Positions 3,840 through 5,304 of a stretch of 5,304 nt of DNA are shown here, piece by piece. The translations under genes and the position numbers were made by a program. The notes under the pieces are model-generated. The model ran no database searches. It was not told where the DNA came from and worked only from the letters and a program-made list of their open reading frames with translations. Origin of the DNA: Oceanospirillaceae bacterium (GTDB taxonomy: Bacteria > Pseudomonadota > Gammaproteobacteria > Pseudomonadales > Balneatricaceae); assembly GCA_023954795.1 (NCBI GenBank), contig JAGSHA010000246.1:1-5304 (forward strand), in the 5' to 3' direction. Numbering within the stretch: the first letter of the stretch is position 1; every line of letters starts with the position of its first letter.

Positions 3840-5304
3840 ATGGCTTATTCATACACTGAAAAGAAACGCATCCGTAAAGACTTCGGCAAATTGCCGCAGG
3901 TTATGGATGTGCCTTACCTGCTTGCAATCCAGATCGATTCCTATAAGCGGTTTTTGCAGCAGGGATCCGATGTCGCTGAAGTTCGCGATGAAGGTCTTCA
4001 CGCAGCGTTTAGTTCTGTTTTTCCAATTGTTTCATATTCCGGAAATGCATCTCTGGAATACGTCGGCTACCGCCTCGGTGAACCTGTTTTCGATGTAAAA
4101 GAATGCCAGATGCGCGGTATCACCTATGCTGCACCGCTGCGCGTCAAAGTTCGCCTGGTAATCTACGACCGTGAATCTAGCAATAAAGCGGTTAAGGATA
4201 TCAAGGAGCAGGAAGTATACATGGGCGAGATGCCCCTGATGACTGATAACGGTACCTTCGTCGTGAACGGTACTGAGCGTGTTATCGTGTCTCAGTTGCA
4301 TCGCTCTCCGGGTGTGTTCTTTGATCATGACAAAGGTAAAACACATTCTTCCGGTAAGCTGCTTTATTCCGCGCGTATTATTCCTTACCGCGGTTCTTGG
4401 TTGGACTTTGAGTTCGACCCGAAAGACAGCCTGTTCGTACGTATTGACCGTCGCCGTAAGCTGCCAGCAACTATTCTGCTGCGCGCGTTGGGCTACAGCT
4501 CTGAAGAAATTCTAGATATCTTCTTTGACAATACTTCATGGACACTGGACAAAGATACGATCCGCATGGAGTTGGTGCCGGATCGCTTGCGCGGCGAGAC
4601 CATGACCTTTGAGGTGAAAGATCCTGAAGGTAACGTAATCGTTGAGCCAGGTCGTCGTATTACTCCACGTCACATTCGCCAGATGGCGAAGGCGAATATG
4701 GAGCATCTGGAAGTACCTGCAGAATATCTGGCAGGTAAAGCGATGGGTAAAGACATCGTTGATCCGACTACCGGTGAATTGCTTTGCGCGTCCAACGCCG
4801 AGATCACCGAAGACCTGATCGAAAAAATGCAGCACCTTGGCGTAACTGAGTTTGAAACTCTGTACACCAATGAGCTGGATTGTGGCGCGTTTATCTCCGA
4901 TACCCTGCGTAACGACCCAACTCGTAATCAGCTGGAAGCATTGGTAGAGATCTACCGCATGATGCGTCCTGGCGAGCCGCCAACTAAAGAATCCGCAGAA
5001 GCGCTGTTCGAAAATCTGTTCTTTGCAGACGAGCGCTATGATCTGTCCGGCGTTGGTCGTATGAAGTTCAACCGTCGTCTGGGTCGTGATGCAGTCACCG
5101 GTCCTGGCGTGCTGGATAAAGAAGATATTCTGGCGGTAATGAAAACCCTGATCGAAATCCGTAACGGTTTCGGTACGGTCGATGATATCGATCACCTGGG
5201 TAACCGTCGTATCCGTTCTGTTGGTGAAATGGCAGAGAACCAGTTCCGTGTAGGTCTGGTACGTGTTGAGCGTGCGGTTCGCGAACGTCTGAGCATGGCG
5301 GAAT
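3840..5304 (+). CDS. rpoB: RNA polymerase beta subunit, N-terminal 488 residues (partial)
   Basis: RpoB forms one side of the RNA polymerase cleft and much of the active centre. The gene starts at ATG3840, with GGGGA (3829-3833) six nt upstream, and stays open to the window edge. The first residues, MAYSYTEKKRIRKDFGK, match the family start. The protrusion and lobe regions are visible: YRLGEPVFDV, KDIKEQEVYMGEMPLMTDNG, NGTERVIVSQLHRSPGVFF (143-161; Val150 matches E. coli Val146, a rifampicin-related position, unchanged), RIIPYRGSWLDFEFDPKDS and VEIYRMMRPGEPPT. The last part, DDIDHLGNRRIRSVGEMAEN and VERAVRERLSMAE, ends about 24 residues before rifampicin cluster I by comparison with E. coli, so resistance status cannot be read. 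rpoC is expected downstream. The coding frame has no interruption. Confidence 0.98.
   Translation, partial: MAYSYTEKKRIRKDFGKLPQVMDVPYLLAIQIDSYKRFLQQGSDVAEVRDEGLHAAFSSVFPIVSYSGNASLEYVGYRLGEPVFDVKECQMRGITYAAPLRVKVRLVIYDRESSNKAVKDIKEQEVYMGEMPLMTDNGTFVVNGTERVIVSQLHRSPGVFFDHDKGKTHSSGKLLYSARIIPYRGSWLDFEFDPKDSLFVRIDRRRKLPATILLRALGYSSEEILDIFFDNTSWTLDKDTIRMELVPDRLRGETMTFEVKDPEGNVIVEPGRRITPRHIRQMAKANMEHLEVPAEYLAGKAMGKDIVDPTTGELLCASNAEITEDLIEKMQHLGVTEFETLYTNELDCGAFISDTLRNDPTRNQLEALVEIYRMMRPGEPPTKESAEALFENLFFADERYDLSGVGRMKFNRRLGRDAVTGPGVLDKEDILAVMKTLIEIRNGFGTVDDIDHLGNRRIRSVGEMAENQFRVGLVRVERAVRERLSMAE

Noticed and set aside
4536..5195. Minus-strand frame of 219 codons opposite rpoB.
   Set aside because: Lies wholly inside the conserved rpoB frame and its product resembles nothing known to me.

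Overview
This is a bacterial translation and transcription housekeeping locus, read entirely on the + strand: tuf (3' end), tRNA-Trp, secE, nusG, rplK, rplA, rplJ, rplL, rpoB (5' part). Proteins and gene order closely resemble those of Gammaproteobacteria. The tRNA-Trp between tuf and secE is the arrangement I know from Pseudomonas- and Vibrio-like lineages rather than E. coli. Moderate GC and the protein details would fit a marine gammaproteobacterium (Oceanospirillales/Pseudomonadales-like), but I cannot name a genus from sequence alone.

Layout: 1-151 is the C-terminus of EF-Tu. 152-217 holds a good sigma70-type promoter (TTGCCA, 17 bp, TACAAT) with a stable-RNA-like GC-rich discriminator. 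218-293 is tRNA-Trp(CCA), whose 3' end forms half of a 9-bp inverted repeat with its trailer. secE (355-723) and nusG (736-1269) follow and end at a strong intrinsic terminator (1287-1325). The rplK leader carries an element that looks like the L1 binding site of 23S rRNA. rplK and rplA overlap by one base. A 222-nt, highly foldable leader precedes rplJ and is the expected place for L10(L12)4 autoregulation. rplJ and rplL are separated by 69 nt with two stem-loops. The 174-nt rplL-rpoB spacer contains at least three hairpins, including a textbook terminator acting presumably as an attenuator. rpoB starts at 3840 and runs off the window after 488 codons, about 24 residues before the rifampicin-resistance cluster.

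How the genes work together: EF-Tu delivers aminoacyl-tRNA to the ribosome. L11, L10 and L7/L12 form the GTPase-associated stalk that EF-Tu contacts, and L1 forms the opposite stalk. NusG couples RNA polymerase (RpoB) to the ribosome or to Rho. SecE is part of the SecYEG translocon. The noncoding DNA looks like a chain of control points that set different outputs for the tRNA, secE-nusG, the r-proteins and RNA polymerase.

I see no mobile element, CRISPR array, foreign gene or undescribed multi-gene system. All open frames on the minus strand look like shadows of real genes. The points worth a second look are RNA structures in the leaders and spacers. The structural statements come from pairing bases by eye; no folding energies or database searches were run.
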